Origin: Selenomonadales bacterium
GTDB taxonomy: Bacteria; Bacillota; Negativicutes; Sporomusales; UBA7701
Reading direction: 5' to 3'
Assembly (NCBI GenBank): GCA_018434945.1
Contig: JAHDOI010000025.1
Coordinates: forward strand, 33,995 to 97,994
Length of the DNA: 64,000 nt
Shown here piece by piece: positions 36,086 through 45,581 of the stretch; the first letter of the stretch is position 1, and every line of letters begins with the position of its first letter. The notes under the pieces were generated by a model. It was not told the DNA's origin and did not search any database. It saw only the letters and a list, made by a program, of their open reading frames with translations. Both the position numbers and the translations under genes were made by a program.

Positions 36086-37798
36086 TCAGTGGTCGAAGTG
36101 CAGCCGGATTTTGCATGTGCCGTCGCTTAAGGATGTCTTGATCTGGTCGGTGTGTTGGCGGATGATGAAGCCGGAAAGGCGGATGAAGGCGTCGTCGTCT
36201 TCCATAAGCTCGTTCTGGGTGGGACGGTCGAAGCTGAATTCCATCATCCGGCCGGTGTAGCTGAGGTCGATGTCGACGTCGAATTCGTCGAAGCTGGCGG
36301 CGACCTGGATTTTGCCGTCCGCAAGGCCGAGAGCGGCGGCGGACTCCATGAATTCGGCCAGCGCTGCTTCGGCGCGGTGGATGACGTCACGGCGGGCTCC
36401 CCAGCTGGCGCCGGCGTTTTCTATGAACTCGAACGCCGCAGCCGAGGCGGCCGGTCCCGGTTCGATCTCGGTCGTTTTCCGCTGGGCGACGCCGATACGG
36501 AAAAGGAGGTTGAGGATGATGGCCGTTACGGTGGCGAGGGAGAAAGCCGAGTTGAACAGCGGCTGGAGCCCGGGATGCGCCGCCTGGTGAAGACCCGGCA
36601 CCATGCTGACGCCGAGCCCGAACACGAGCGACAGCCCGATGATGTAGATTTTGCGGGCGTCGAGCATGCGCGACAGGATGATCTGGAACCCGGTGACGAT
36701 TACGAAGCAGATGACGACGATCAGGGTGGCGCCCATCACCGGCTTGGGCATAACGGCGACGAGCGCTGATGCCTTCGGTAGGAACGCGAGCGCCAGGAAC
36801 AGTATTCCGACGAAAATGCCGAGACGGCGGCTGGTCACGCCGGTGGCGATCGACAAGCCGATGCTGCCTGAGCTGGTGTTGACGCCCATGCCGCCGATCA
36901 GCCCGCCGAACATTGTGGCAATGCCTTCGGCCAGCAGGCCGCCCTTGGTGGTCTTCATGTCGAGCCGCTTCCAGTCGGGATCGTTGGCTTTCTGGCAGGT
37001 GGTGATGTTGCCGATGGTCTTAAGGGACGAGCAGACGACAGCGAGCAGGAAGGGGACGACGAGGCCGGGGTCGAACGACCAGCCGATGAAGCCGATGTCC
37101 GGGGCGGCCACCAGGGGCAGGCCGCTCAGGTGCGACAGGTCGTCACCGGTAAGGATGCCGAGGGTGTAAGCGGCCAGGTAACCTGCCAGCATGCCGACAA
37201 GGACGGAGTACTGGCGGACGATACCCCGTCCCCAGACGTTGGTCCCCACGATCACGCCGAGGGTTATCGCGCCGACGTACAGGGAGGGCAGGTCGACGGT
37301 CGTGCCGTCGGTGCCGCCGAGGAAGTTGGTGATCGATACGGGGATGATGGTGACGCCGATCATGACGACGACGAGTCCGGCGAGTTCCGGAGGGAACAGG
37401 GAGCGGAAGCGCTGGATGATCTGCGACAGCAAGACTTCCGTCAGCCCCGCCAGGGCGGTCATGCCGAGCAGCAGCGGCATCCCGCCTTTCTGCACCGCCA
37501 GCACGGACGCCGGGAAATACAGGGCGCCAGCCTCCTGGGGGCAGAAATAGCGCGAGCCCACCGGCCCCTTAGGGAGAGACTGCAGCAGTGTGCCGACGCC
37601 GAGGGCGAGCATGGTCAGGCTTACGAAGCTCTGCGCCAGATAAAGGCTGCCGGCGATGGCCTGCACGATGAGCAACGGGAAGATGAGGTCGATGGACATC
37701 AGGACGACCTGTTGGAAGGCGAGCGGCAAAGAGACGAGGATCGGCGGGTTGTCGTCCACTCCGTACGCGAGATCGGCCGCTTTTTTACGCGCTGTCAT
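36086..37798 (-). CDS. NCS2-family xanthine/uracil permease with extra C-terminal domain
   Basis: 570 aa. Residues ~20-455 have the NCS2 nucleobase:cation symporter layout with about 12-14 hydrophobic segments and G-G-M-G-V-N-T-S-S-G-S-I-G-L in place of the common signature. Residues ~456-570 form an extra soluble domain (starting F-E-F-I-E-N-A-G) with alternating helices and strands, reminiscent of anti-sigma-type HATPase folds, although I cannot prove that. Typical permeases end near 430-460 residues. No purine riboswitch is visible upstream. Substrate is probably a purine. Confidence 0.82.
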   Translation of the reverse strand: MTARKKAADLAYGVDDNPPILVSLPLAFQQVVLMSIDLIFPLLIVQAIAGSLYLAQSFVSLTMLALGVGTLLQSLPKGPVGSRYFCPQEAGALYFPASVLAVQKGGMPLLLGMTALAGLTEVLLSQIIQRFRSLFPPELAGLVVVMIGVTIIPVSITNFLGGTDGTTVDLPSLYVGAITLGVIVGTNVWGRGIVRQYSVLVGMLAGYLAAYTLGILTGDDLSHLSGLPLVAAPDIGFIGWSFDPGLVVPFLLAVVCSSLKTIGNITTCQKANDPDWKRLDMKTTKGGLLAEGIATMFGGLIGGMGVNTSSGSIGLSIATGVTSRRLGIFVGILFLALAFLPKASALVAVMPKPVMGATLIVVICFVIVTGFQIILSRMLDARKIYIIGLSLVFGLGVSMVPGLHQAAHPGLQPLFNSAFSLATVTAIILNLLFRIGVAQRKTTEIEPGPAASAAAFEFIENAGASWGARRDVIHRAEAALAEFMESAAALGLADGKIQVAASFDEFDVDIDLSYTGRMMEFSFDRPTQNELMEDDDAFIRLSGFIIRQHTDQIKTSLSDGTCKIRLHFDH

Positions 37799-38065
37799 TG
37801 TCCCAGCCCCTTCTATCCGGCTTTAACCCGGCGTTTTTGCCGACTGCGAAACGGTCCGCATTTTATGCCATAAATCCCCAATATTCTATATGGCTAGTTC
37901 CTTACATTTTGCATGAATCCTGCTTTTTTCCGCCAACGATATGCGACTGGCCGTAAACGACGGGGGCAAAGCACAACTATTCCGGTTGTCGGAAAATATA
38001 CTTCATGTTAGAATGCCACTAAAGACATGGTACTGTATAGCAGAATAAAGTAAATGAGGACGTTC

Positions 38066-39310
38066 ATGGAATTTGCGGAAAAAAGATGGATTGCTTTATT
38101 TGCAGCGATGGTATGTGCGTTTTTTTCCGGTGTTATTTATACGTGGAGTGTATATGTTATTCCGCTGTCATCTAAATATCATTGGTCTACAGCTGAGATT
38201 TCCTTCGCTTATACCTTAAATATTATTTTTTCTGCCATAATCCCGATTGTCTTCGCAAAGCTCCGGACAAAAATAAAGATTGGCACCTATAATTTTATCG
38301 GTGCTTGCGTTTATGGCGCGGGGATGCTTTATCTCAGTATTATGTCGGGTTCAATATGGGAATTGTATTTAGGTTTCGGCGTTCTTGTCGGCGGTGGTAT
38401 CGGTTTTATATACGTCAGTCTGGTCGCCTATGTTGTCCAGTTGTTTCCCGATAAAAAAGGCTTGGCAGCCGGTTTATATACTGCGGCATATGGAGCCGCC
38501 GCGTTAATATGGGCGCCGCTGGCCAACAGCATCATCCAGTCGACCGGCGATGTCTCAATGGCCTTTCGTTATCTGGGCATTACCATGACAGCGGTACTGC
38601 TGGTCGGAACCAGATTTCTGTTTGATATCCCGCCGGATTGGGCCGGCCCGTCAATATCACCCGCCCAGGCTTCAGGGGGTAATGCAAAGCCCGCACCTGG
38701 TCCGGTATCTGAGAAGAGCACCAGGGAAATGCTGGTCAGTCCGCTGTTTTATGTAACATGGACCATGTTTATATTTGGGTTGATCAGCGGAAGCATGATA
38801 TTGGCGTTGGGCTCACCGATATTGCAAGGTTCCCTGGGTTGGGACGAAACCAGGGCAGCACTTGTTGTCGGGTTCTTTGCTGTTGCTCAGACCGTAGGCC
38901 GGCTCTTCTGGGGATGGATCTCAGATCTGATCGGGCGCATAAATGCAATCACAATTGTTGGTGCAATCACTGTCCTGGCCATGTTTCTGCTGGCGTATGT
39001 GAGAACGGAAATCTTATATGTTCTTGCGATAATGTGCGTGCCTATGGCGTTTGGTGCATATGCATCCATGTTATCGCCGATTACAGCCGATACATTTGGC
39101 CCGAAATATTTCCCGAATAATTATAATGCGATATTCACCGCGTTCGCCTTTGCCGCATTGATAGGTCCCCAGCTGGTAGCCTATGTGAAGAAGACTTCGG
39201 GAGGCTATCAGGGTGCGTTTTTTTACGCGGTAATCTTTGCCGCGATAGCAATCTTGCTGTCCTTTGCTTATAGGTATCTTGCTGACAAGGAACGAGCATC
39301 AGGCATATGA
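38066..39310 (+). CDS. MFS transporter, OFA (oxalate/formate antiporter-like) family
   Basis: 414-residue 12-helix carrier. S-G-V-I-Y-T-W-S-V-Y near residue 20 and G-G-G-I-G-F-I-Y near 115 resemble OFA-family members; the central loop after helix 6 is short. ATG at 38066 follows GAGGA; ATG at 38054 is an alternative. Base composition is visibly more AT-rich than flanking genes, particularly in the first 400 bp, suggesting acquisition from elsewhere. Substrate: probably a small carboxylate. Confidence 0.85.
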   Translation: MEFAEKRWIALFAAMVCAFFSGVIYTWSVYVIPLSSKYHWSTAEISFAYTLNIIFSAIIPIVFAKLRTKIKIGTYNFIGACVYGAGMLYLSIMSGSIWELYLGFGVLVGGGIGFIYVSLVAYVVQLFPDKKGLAAGLYTAAYGAAALIWAPLANSIIQSTGDVSMAFRYLGITMTAVLLVGTRFLFDIPPDWAGPSISPAQASGGNAKPAPGPVSEKSTREMLVSPLFYVTWTMFIFGLISGSMILALGSPILQGSLGWDETRAALVVGFFAVAQTVGRLFWGWISDLIGRINAITIVGAITVLAMFLLAYVRTEILYVLAIMCVPMAFGAYASMLSPITADTFGPKYFPNNYNAIFTAFAFAALIGPQLVAYVKKTSGGYQGAFFYAVIFAAIAILLSFAYRYLADKERASGI

Positions 39311-39335
39311 CAACAATGAACGTCCATTATATCGC

Positions 39336-39384
39336 ACAAAAAGCAGCATAAGCTTGCCGGGGGCAAGCTTATGCTGCTTTTTAA
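39336..39384. terminator. Bidirectional terminator between MFS and arcC
   Basis: AAGCAGCATAAGCTTGCC (39341-39358) and its exact complement (39362-39379) form an 18-bp stem with a GGG loop, with TTTTTAAT on the plus side and a TTTTTGT tract on the minus side. It serves the two convergent genes. Confidence 0.95.
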
Positions 39385-39400
39385 TAATGCGCGCTGTCTG

Positions 39401-40342
39401 TCAGAGCGTTATTGCCGTGCCGCTCTCGCCGCTGAACGCGAGGTGGGCTTTCTCGAGCGATACGATGACGGCCTGCCTGCCGGGCGCGGAGGAGGCGAAG
39501 CGGATGGCGGCCTCGACCTTCGGACCCATGCTGCCGGGCGGGAAGTGCCCTTCCGCCTGGTATTTGCGGGCTTCCGCCACGGTTATGCGGAACAGGTCGG
39601 TCTGATCGGACTTGCCGAAGTTTATGCTGACGCGCTCGACATCGGTGAGGAGAAACAGGGCATCGGCGCCGATATCGCGCGCCAGCAGCTGTCCGGCCAT
39701 GTCCTTGTCGATTACGGCTTCAACGCCGCGCGTTCCGTCGCTGGCACGCACCACCGGGATGCCGCCGCCGCCGGCGGCGACGACGATAAAGCCGTTGGCG
39801 AGCAGCGCGCGGACGGCGTCTTTTTCGATTATTTCCCGCGGCTCGGGAGACGGTACGACCCGCCGCCAGCCGCGGCCGCTGTCCTCTTTCAGTATGTGGC
39901 CTTTTTCGGCCATTATGGCCGCGGCCTGTTGTTCGCTGAAGAATGGCCCGATGAATTTGGTCGGGTTCTTAAAGGCAGGGTCGTCTTCACTGACGACGAC
40001 CTGGGTGACGACGGCGGCCACGGGGATGCCGATGCCCAAGGCGCCGAGAGCGTTGCCGAGGTTCTGGCTGATGGCGTATCCCAAGGAGCCCTGGGTATTG
40101 GAGACACACACATCGAGCGGCATGGGGGGAACGATGTCTTTGGTGAGCTCGTTCTTGAGCAGCAGGTTGCCGACCTGCGGCCCGTTGCCGTGGCTTATCA
40201 GGATGCGGTTGCCCTGCCTGGCCAGCTCGGCGATATGCCTGCAGGTTGCCCTTATGTTAGACCATTGCTCGTCTCTGGTCCCTTTTTCCGAAGCCCGTGT
40301 GATCGCGTTGCCGCCCAACGCGAGTACCAGCGTTTTTCCCAT
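39401..40342 (-). CDS. arcC: Carbamate kinase
   Basis: 313 aa. Converts carbamoyl phosphate and ADP to ATP and carbamate in fermentative arginine, purine or allantoin breakdown. V-L-A-L-G-G-N-A-I (residues ~5-13), S-H-G-N-G-P-Q-V-G-N, and A-A-G-G-G-G-I-P-V-V are diagnostic. ATG at 40342 has GGGAGAGGG. It lies 85 bp downstream of a uracil permease on the same strand, consistent with pyrimidine or purine salvage-catabolism; no arcA/arcB nearby. Confidence 0.95.
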   Translation of the reverse strand: MGKTLVLALGGNAITRASEKGTRDEQWSNIRATCRHIAELARQGNRILISHGNGPQVGNLLLKNELTKDIVPPMPLDVCVSNTQGSLGYAISQNLGNALGALGIGIPVAAVVTQVVVSEDDPAFKNPTKFIGPFFSEQQAAAIMAEKGHILKEDSGRGWRRVVPSPEPREIIEKDAVRALLANGFIVVAAGGGGIPVVRASDGTRGVEAVIDKDMAGQLLARDIGADALFLLTDVERVSINFGKSDQTDLFRITVAEARKYQAEGHFPPGSMGPKVEAAIRFASSAPGRQAVIVSLEKAHLAFSGESGTAITL

Positions 40343-40427
40343 AGCCCTCTCCCCCGGCAAGGGACGACCGCGCGGCCCTTCGAATCTATTTCTATTTTAA
40401 CTTAGAGGTGAAGAATGCGCCAGAGGG

Positions 40428-41699
40428 TCAGCGGCTGTCGGCGCCGCCTTCCCGGTCGTTGGTCAGTCCGAGTTTGTCAAGCAGGCTGAGCGAAAGGCTT
40501 AGGACGACGGCGACGAGGGTGGCGAGGGCCATTCCCTTGAGCTCGAAGGCGCCGGCTTTAAGATGGGCGCCGCTTATCCCGACGATCAGGATGACGGCGG
40601 TGAGGATGAGGTTGCGGGCCCTGCCGTAGTCGACGTTTGTTTCGACGAGCATCCGCACGCCGGAGGCGGCTATGACGCCGAACAGCAGCAGGGAAACGCC
40701 GCCCATGACCGGGGTGGGGATGCTCTGGATGGCGGCGGCGAGTTTGCCGACGAACGACAGGATTATGGCGATGACGGCGGCCCAGCCGATGACGTAGGTG
40801 CTGTAGACTTTGGTGAGCGCCATTACACCGATGTTTTCGCCATAGGTGGTGTTGGGGGTCGAACCGAAGAAGCCGGATAGCAGGGTCGACAGCCCATTGC
40901 CGAGCAACGAACGGTCGAGCCCGGGGTCTTTCATCAGGTCGCGTCCGACGATATTACCGGTGACGATGAGATGGCCGATATGCTCGGCGATTACCACCAG
41001 AGCGGCCGGCGTGATGATCGCTATCGCCGTCCAGTTGAAGACCGGCGTATAGAATGCGGGGACGGCGAGCCAGGGGGCCGCGGCCACGCCGCTGATGTCG
41101 ACCAGTCCGAGGAAGAACGCGAGGCCGTAACCGGCCAGCACCCCCAGCAGGATGGGGATGATGGCCATAAAGCCCCGGAAGACGATCGAGCCAAATACGG
41201 TTATCGCCAGGGTGAAGAGGGCTACGGTGATTGCTCTGGGGTCTGGGGTCTTTGCGGTCAGACCTGCCATGTCGGCCGCGACGGGGGCGAGCTCGAGACC
41301 GATGACCGCCACGATGGCGCCCATGGCGGCGGGCGGGAAGACGTAATCGACCCAGCCGTAGCCGATCAGCCGGAAGCTAAGGGCGACGGCGCAGAATATC
41401 AGACCGACGGCGATGAACCCGCCGAGAGCCTCCTGATAGCCGAACCGCGCGAGGACGACGAACACCGGCGACAAAAAGGCGAAGCTGGAGCCGAGGTACC
41501 CGGGGATGCGGCCTTTGCAGATGACGGTGTAGAGCAGCGTCCCGATGCCGTTGAAAAGCAGTATTGTCGCCGGGTTGACCTTGAAGAGGATGGGAACGAG
41601 CACGGTGGCCCCGAACATGGCGAAGAGGTGCTGGAGGCTGAGCGGTATTGTCTCGAGCGGCGACGGGCGTTCCTCGACCTGAATGACTCTCCTGTTCAT
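40428..41699 (-). CDS. uraA: Uracil permease (NCS2)
   Basis: 423-residue uracil:proton symporter-like protein with 14 expected helices; N-T-T-Y-G-E-N-I-G-V-M-A-L-T-K near residue 290 is the UraA/PyrP signature with the substrate-binding Glu. Start ATG 41699 with GAAAGAAGG. The leader contains a GC palindrome (GGGCGGGCCCGCCC near 41740-41753) but no recognisable PyrR-binding loop. Probably co-transcribed with carbamate kinase. Confidence 0.93.
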   Translation of the reverse strand: MNRRVIQVEERPSPLETIPLSLQHLFAMFGATVLVPILFKVNPATILLFNGIGTLLYTVICKGRIPGYLGSSFAFLSPVFVVLARFGYQEALGGFIAVGLIFCAVALSFRLIGYGWVDYVFPPAAMGAIVAVIGLELAPVAADMAGLTAKTPDPRAITVALFTLAITVFGSIVFRGFMAIIPILLGVLAGYGLAFFLGLVDISGVAAAPWLAVPAFYTPVFNWTAIAIITPAALVVIAEHIGHLIVTGNIVGRDLMKDPGLDRSLLGNGLSTLLSGFFGSTPNTTYGENIGVMALTKVYSTYVIGWAAVIAIILSFVGKLAAAIQSIPTPVMGGVSLLLFGVIAASGVRMLVETNVDYGRARNLILTAVILIVGISGAHLKAGAFELKGMALATLVAVVLSLSLSLLDKLGLTNDREGGADSR

Positions 41700-41811
41700 C
41701 AGGCACCTTCTTTCCTCTGAGGCTCGGCGGGTTCTCGCGGGGCGGGCCCGCCCGCTGTCTTGCTTTTCGTAGCATAGTCAGCGCCGCGGTATTTAATTCA
41801 GCCCGCCTGCG

Positions 41812-41851
41812 AAAAAGAAGCTCCCCGCGCCTGACGGCCGGGAAGCTTCTT
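41812..41851 (-). terminator. Terminator of the HMG-CoA operon
   Basis: AAGAAGCT with surrounding C-rich bases (41815-41826) pairs with AGCTTCTT (41844-41851); on the minus strand the hairpin runs into TTTTTCGC. It lies directly downstream of the lyase-like gene stop (41870). Confidence 0.8.
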
Positions 41852-41869
41852 GGGGAAATTATTTGTATC

Positions 41870-42916
41870 TCAGCCTTTTTCCTGGGCGAGCTGGTCGGCG
41901 AAACGCTGCCTGACCTTCTCCATTACGGGGGTGGGGGTTTTGGGAATCCGTCCGGAAAGGACGGTCCACGACCGTAGCCGGCGGCCGACGATCCGCTCCA
42001 GGGTCGCTCCGATACGCAGGTACCGGTCGACGTCGATGCCGGTGTCGATGTTCATTTCGTCGAGCAGCACGACTAGGTCCTCGGCGCGGACGTTGCCGGT
42101 GAGGTCGCTGGGTGTGTAGGATTCGCCGGTGCCGAGGACGGGGACGCGGTCGACCATCGAGGCCGGTTGGCCGCCGAGGCCTCCCATGGACGCCTCGAAA
42201 CGGACCATGCCCGCCTGGAGGGCGGCCAGGCAGTTGGCGAGCCCCCAGCCCCGCGACTCGTGGAAGTGGACGATGTGTTTCTCGGGCCACGGCATGCGGG
42301 CCATCAGTTCGGTGTAGAATTCCCACACCCGATCGGGCGTCCCTTCGCCGGTGGTGTCGCCGTATTCGATTTCGTCGACGCCGATGTCGAAATGGCGGCG
42401 GGCGAATTCCCACGCCCGCGAGAGCGGCACCGGGCCCTCGATCGGGCAGCCGAACACGGTGCCGACCGTCCCGCAGAAGATCATGCCGGCGTCTTTGATC
42501 ATCCGGCCCCATTTCTCGAGGTTGCGGAAGTGCTGGTCGTGAAGTTCCCCGGCGTTGACGAGGTTATGACTTTGGCTGGTGGAGATCATGGTGACGATTT
42601 TGTCCGGCCCGTACCCTTTTTCCCGCGCCTCGACAGCCCGCTTGACGGCCGCTTCCGTCAGGGCGACGGCCTGGTATCTGACGTCCGGCCGCCGCTTGAT
42701 TCCCTGGAGGACGGTCTCGGCGTCGCGGAACTGCGGCACCCGCTTGGGGTTGGAGAAGGAGGTAATCTCGAGGTTCTTGAAGCCGCACTGGGTCAGTTCT
42801 TCGATGAGATACAGCTTGGCTTCGGTAGGGATGAAGGTTTCGAGGTTCTGGAAGCCGTCCCGGACGGTGATGTCGCATACTTCGACTTTGGCGGGCAACT
42901 TCATTCTCGCGCTCAT
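41870..42916 (-). CDS. HMG-CoA lyase-like aldolase (TIM-barrel, HMGL family)
   Basis: 348 aa pyruvate carboxyltransferase/HMGL-like barrel. D-I-T-V-R-D-G-F-Q-N-L (residues ~13-23) matches the Arg-Asp-Gly start, and H-F-H-E-S-R-G-W-G-L-A-N matches the metal-binding H-x-H region (Glu where Asp is usual). The catalytic loop reads G-G-L-G-G-Q-P-A, with Gln where HMG-CoA lyases have Cys (GGLGGCP), followed by an insertion of about a dozen residues before L-T-G-N-V-R-A-E-D. So the reaction may be a variant. ATG at 42916 overlaps the HMG-CoA reductase stop. Confidence 0.8.
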   Translation of the reverse strand: MSARMKLPAKVEVCDITVRDGFQNLETFIPTEAKLYLIEELTQCGFKNLEITSFSNPKRVPQFRDAETVLQGIKRRPDVRYQAVALTEAAVKRAVEAREKGYGPDKIVTMISTSQSHNLVNAGELHDQHFRNLEKWGRMIKDAGMIFCGTVGTVFGCPIEGPVPLSRAWEFARRHFDIGVDEIEYGDTTGEGTPDRVWEFYTELMARMPWPEKHIVHFHESRGWGLANCLAALQAGMVRFEASMGGLGGQPASMVDRVPVLGTGESYTPSDLTGNVRAEDLVVLLDEMNIDTGIDVDRYLRIGATLERIVGRRLRSWTVLSGRIPKTPTPVMEKVRQRFADQLAQEKG

Positions 42917-44181
42917 TTTTTCTTCAACTCCGCGAGGATTTCCTGGGCGCGAACGACGTTGACTTTGTGTTCCCTGGCCATGACGGCGGCAACCTGGTCG
43001 ACCAGCTCGGCCGGCACGCCGGCGTTTATAGCGATATTGCGGGCATGCAGCGCCATGTGGCCGCGCTGCACGCCTTCGGTGGCGAGCACGCGGATGGCGG
43101 CGAGATTCTGGGCGAGGCCGGTGGCGACGATGATCTCCGCGAGTTCGACGGCGTTCTTGATGCCCAGGATCCTGACCGCCAGTTTGGCCAGGGGGTGGGT
43201 GGCGGTGGCCCCGCCGATGATGCCTACGGCCATCGGGCACTCGAGGCTGCCGACAAGATCGCCGTTGGCGTCTTTCTCCCAAACGGTCATGGAGGTGTAG
43301 CGGCCGTCGCGGGCGGCGTAAGCGTGGCAGCCCGCCTCGATGGCGCGGGTGTCGTTGCCGGTGGCCAGCACGACGGCGGTGATGCCGTTCATGACGCCTT
43401 TGTTGTGGGTGGCGGCTCTGAACGGATCGGCTTTGGCAAAGCAGTAAGCGGTGCGGATGGCGTCGACGATTTCCTCGCCGCCCAGCTCTTCCTTGGCGAT
43501 GGTGCAGCGGGCCCGGGCCAGACGCCGGACGGCCAGGTTGGAGAGTATCCGCAGGAAAACGCGGCCGCCGGTGATTTTCTCGATGAAGGGGGCGAGCCCT
43601 TCGGCCATGGTATTGACGGCGTTGGCGCCCATGGCGTCCCGGGTGTCGACGATGAGGTGGGTGATGACCATCGGACCGAGGTCGGAGTCGAGGACGCGGA
43701 CCTCGACGTCCCGGCAGCCGCCGCCGAATTTGACGAGCACGGGGTCCATCTCGTTGGCGCGGGCGATGATTTCGTCCTTGTTTTCGAGGATGGCGAGTTT
43801 GGCCCGGAAGGGGTCCTTGATATTGACCGCCTGGATCTGGGCGATCATGACCGGGCCGGAGTTGCTGGTCGTAAAGCCGCCCTTGCTGATGGTAAGCTTG
43901 GCGGCGTGACTGGCGGCGGCGATGACGGACGGTTCTTCGGTGCACATCGGCACGAAGTATTCCTTGCCGTTGATGAGGAAGTTGGCGGCGAGGCCGAACG
44001 GCAGCTCCATTTTGGCGACGACGTTTTCGACCATTTTGGCGGCCGATTCGAGCGCCAGTCCTTTTTCGCCCTTGAGCAGGGCGACGTCGTCATCGGTGAG
44101 CGAGGCGAAGTCGCGGAGGATCTTGATCCGCTCGTCGACATCGAGTTTGTAGAAACCGGGAATTACCGAGGTTTTCTTCAT
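42913..44181 (-). CDS. mvaA: HMG-CoA reductase, class II (degradative type)
   Basis: 422 aa. Reversible mevalonate + CoA + 2 NAD+ to HMG-CoA. It aligns by eye with the Pseudomonas mevalonii enzyme: E-N-V-V-A-K-M-E-L-P-F-G (near residue 52), E-E-P-S-V-I-A-A-A-S, M-N-G-I-T-A-V-V-L-A-T-G-N-D-T-R-A-I-E, G-G-A-T-A-T-H-P, and the C-terminal G-H-M-A-L-H-A-R-N (374-382) with the catalytic His. No other mevalonate-pathway synthesis gene is present; the operon with a lyase-like gene and importer suggests catabolism. Confidence 0.93.
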   Translation of the reverse strand: MKKTSVIPGFYKLDVDERIKILRDFASLTDDDVALLKGEKGLALESAAKMVENVVAKMELPFGLAANFLINGKEYFVPMCTEEPSVIAAASHAAKLTISKGGFTTSNSGPVMIAQIQAVNIKDPFRAKLAILENKDEIIARANEMDPVLVKFGGGCRDVEVRVLDSDLGPMVITHLIVDTRDAMGANAVNTMAEGLAPFIEKITGGRVFLRILSNLAVRRLARARCTIAKEELGGEEIVDAIRTAYCFAKADPFRAATHNKGVMNGITAVVLATGNDTRAIEAGCHAYAARDGRYTSMTVWEKDANGDLVGSLECPMAVGIIGGATATHPLAKLAVRILGIKNAVELAEIIVATGLAQNLAAIRVLATEGVQRGHMALHARNIAINAGVPAELVDQVAAVMAREHKVNVVRAQEILAELKKK

Positions 44182-44199
44182 GGGACGGTTTCCTCCTTA

Positions 44200-45573
44200 T
44201 CACTTGACTCCGAACAGCTGCAGGACGATAAAGCCGGATGCGTAGTAGGTCATGTACTGGACGCCGGTATGGATGCCGAAGTACTTGTTCAAGATGCCGC
44301 CGACGATGGCGATGGTGATGGCGACGCCGACGCCTGTCCAGCCGCCTTCGGAGTAGGACAGGACGACGATGAGGCCGGTGAACATGCTGATGATGGCTTC
44401 CTGGCTAACGTTGCGGAGCACCCAGGCGCTGGCGCGGCGGGCATAGTTCATCGACAGCGGGTAGGCGATGACCGCCGCCATGATGATGCCGATGAACCCG
44501 TAGAGGAGATATTGGTAAGGCGTCAGCAGGGTGTGGAGATTGTTGACCGTCGGCTGGAGGGTATAGACGGGCGGGGCGTTGAACAGCGGCGCCGCCGGAC
44601 CGAGGGCCATGGGGGAAAGCGGCAGGCCGAAGGCCATCAGGGGGATGATCGTTTCGGCGATGTAGGTGGACTCTGTGACGCCGTTCATGACCGCGAGTGA
44701 GGTGGTAAGCCGCTGGTAGGTGCTTTTGACCCGCGAGCTTACGAATTCGCCGATCATGACCGTCATGCCGACGGGGCTGAAGGTGAAGGTGAGGGAGGAG
44801 ACGAAGGCGGCGAGGGCAGTGTAGAGCTTTTGTCCGCCGCTGAGGATTTTTATCGGGTTGGGGAAATAGCCTTCCCACATTTTGAGTTCGGGGGCAAGCC
44901 AGAATTCGCGCGGCACGGTGCGCATAAGGCGCTGGCGGGCCACCGGCGACAGCACGGTGATGAGGTCGGCGAACATCGGGCCGATGGCGATGCCGAGGAA
45001 GAAGCTGATGAAAAGTCCTTTGCCGGCGCCGGCAATGGCGAATTTGTTGAGGCCCTGCAGCAGGACCGCGAAGGGGATGAGGGCGAAGACCGCGGCCCAG
45101 CGAGCGCTCGAGGTATATGCGATGATGATGGCCGCCAGGGTGAAGATGTAGGGCGCCCACTTGCGGACGACATCGGCGTAAGGCGCGAGTACGGACGCGA
45201 AGGCTACCGAGATCGGCAGAGCGATGAAGGCCGCCAGGATGGCGCCGGAGATCATTTTTCTGAGGGCGATGTGCGGCACGCCGAGGCGGCGGAGAATGGT
45301 GGCCTGCTCCAGCATCGGCACAGCCATGGTGTCGCCGGGGATGCCCATGAGGGCGGTGGGGATGGCGTGGGTCATATGTTTGGATACGGCGGCCGCGATG
45401 AAGAAGGCGAGTACGGCGACCGGCGGGAAGCCAAGCAGGATGATGAGCAGTGTCACAGGGGCGATTGTGGCGGTTTCGTCGGTACCGGAGATCAAGCCGA
45501 TGCCGGAGAAGACGATCGAGCCGAGGAGGGCGGCACCGATACCCCAGATGAGTTCTCCCATGATTCCTTCCAT
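44200..45573 (-). CDS. TctA-like permease (tripartite tricarboxylate transporter family)
   Basis: 457-residue protein with about 10-12 membrane segments. The TctA hallmark near residue 70 is I-P-T-A-L-M-G-I-P-G-D-T, with a matching repeat around V-T-E-S-T-Y-I-A-E-T later. ATG at 45573 follows AAGGGGTGAG. The small two-helix protein upstream probably plays the TctB role; no periplasmic TctC binding protein is seen. As part of this operon it is the likely importer for the compound degraded, perhaps mevalonate (inference). Confidence 0.82.
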   Translation of the reverse strand: MEGIMGELIWGIGAALLGSIVFSGIGLISGTDETATIAPVTLLIILLGFPPVAVLAFFIAAAVSKHMTHAIPTALMGIPGDTMAVPMLEQATILRRLGVPHIALRKMISGAILAAFIALPISVAFASVLAPYADVVRKWAPYIFTLAAIIIAYTSSARWAAVFALIPFAVLLQGLNKFAIAGAGKGLFISFFLGIAIGPMFADLITVLSPVARQRLMRTVPREFWLAPELKMWEGYFPNPIKILSGGQKLYTALAAFVSSLTFTFSPVGMTVMIGEFVSSRVKSTYQRLTTSLAVMNGVTESTYIAETIIPLMAFGLPLSPMALGPAAPLFNAPPVYTLQPTVNNLHTLLTPYQYLLYGFIGIIMAAVIAYPLSMNYARRASAWVLRNVSQEAIISMFTGLIVVLSYSEGGWTGVGVAITIAIVGGILNKYFGIHTGVQYMTYYASGFIVLQLFGVK

Positions 45574-45581
45574 TGCTCAGC

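Noticed and set aside
37799..38053. Purine riboswitch upstream of the NCS2 permease
   Set aside because: The conserved loops of the purine aptamer are absent on the minus strand.
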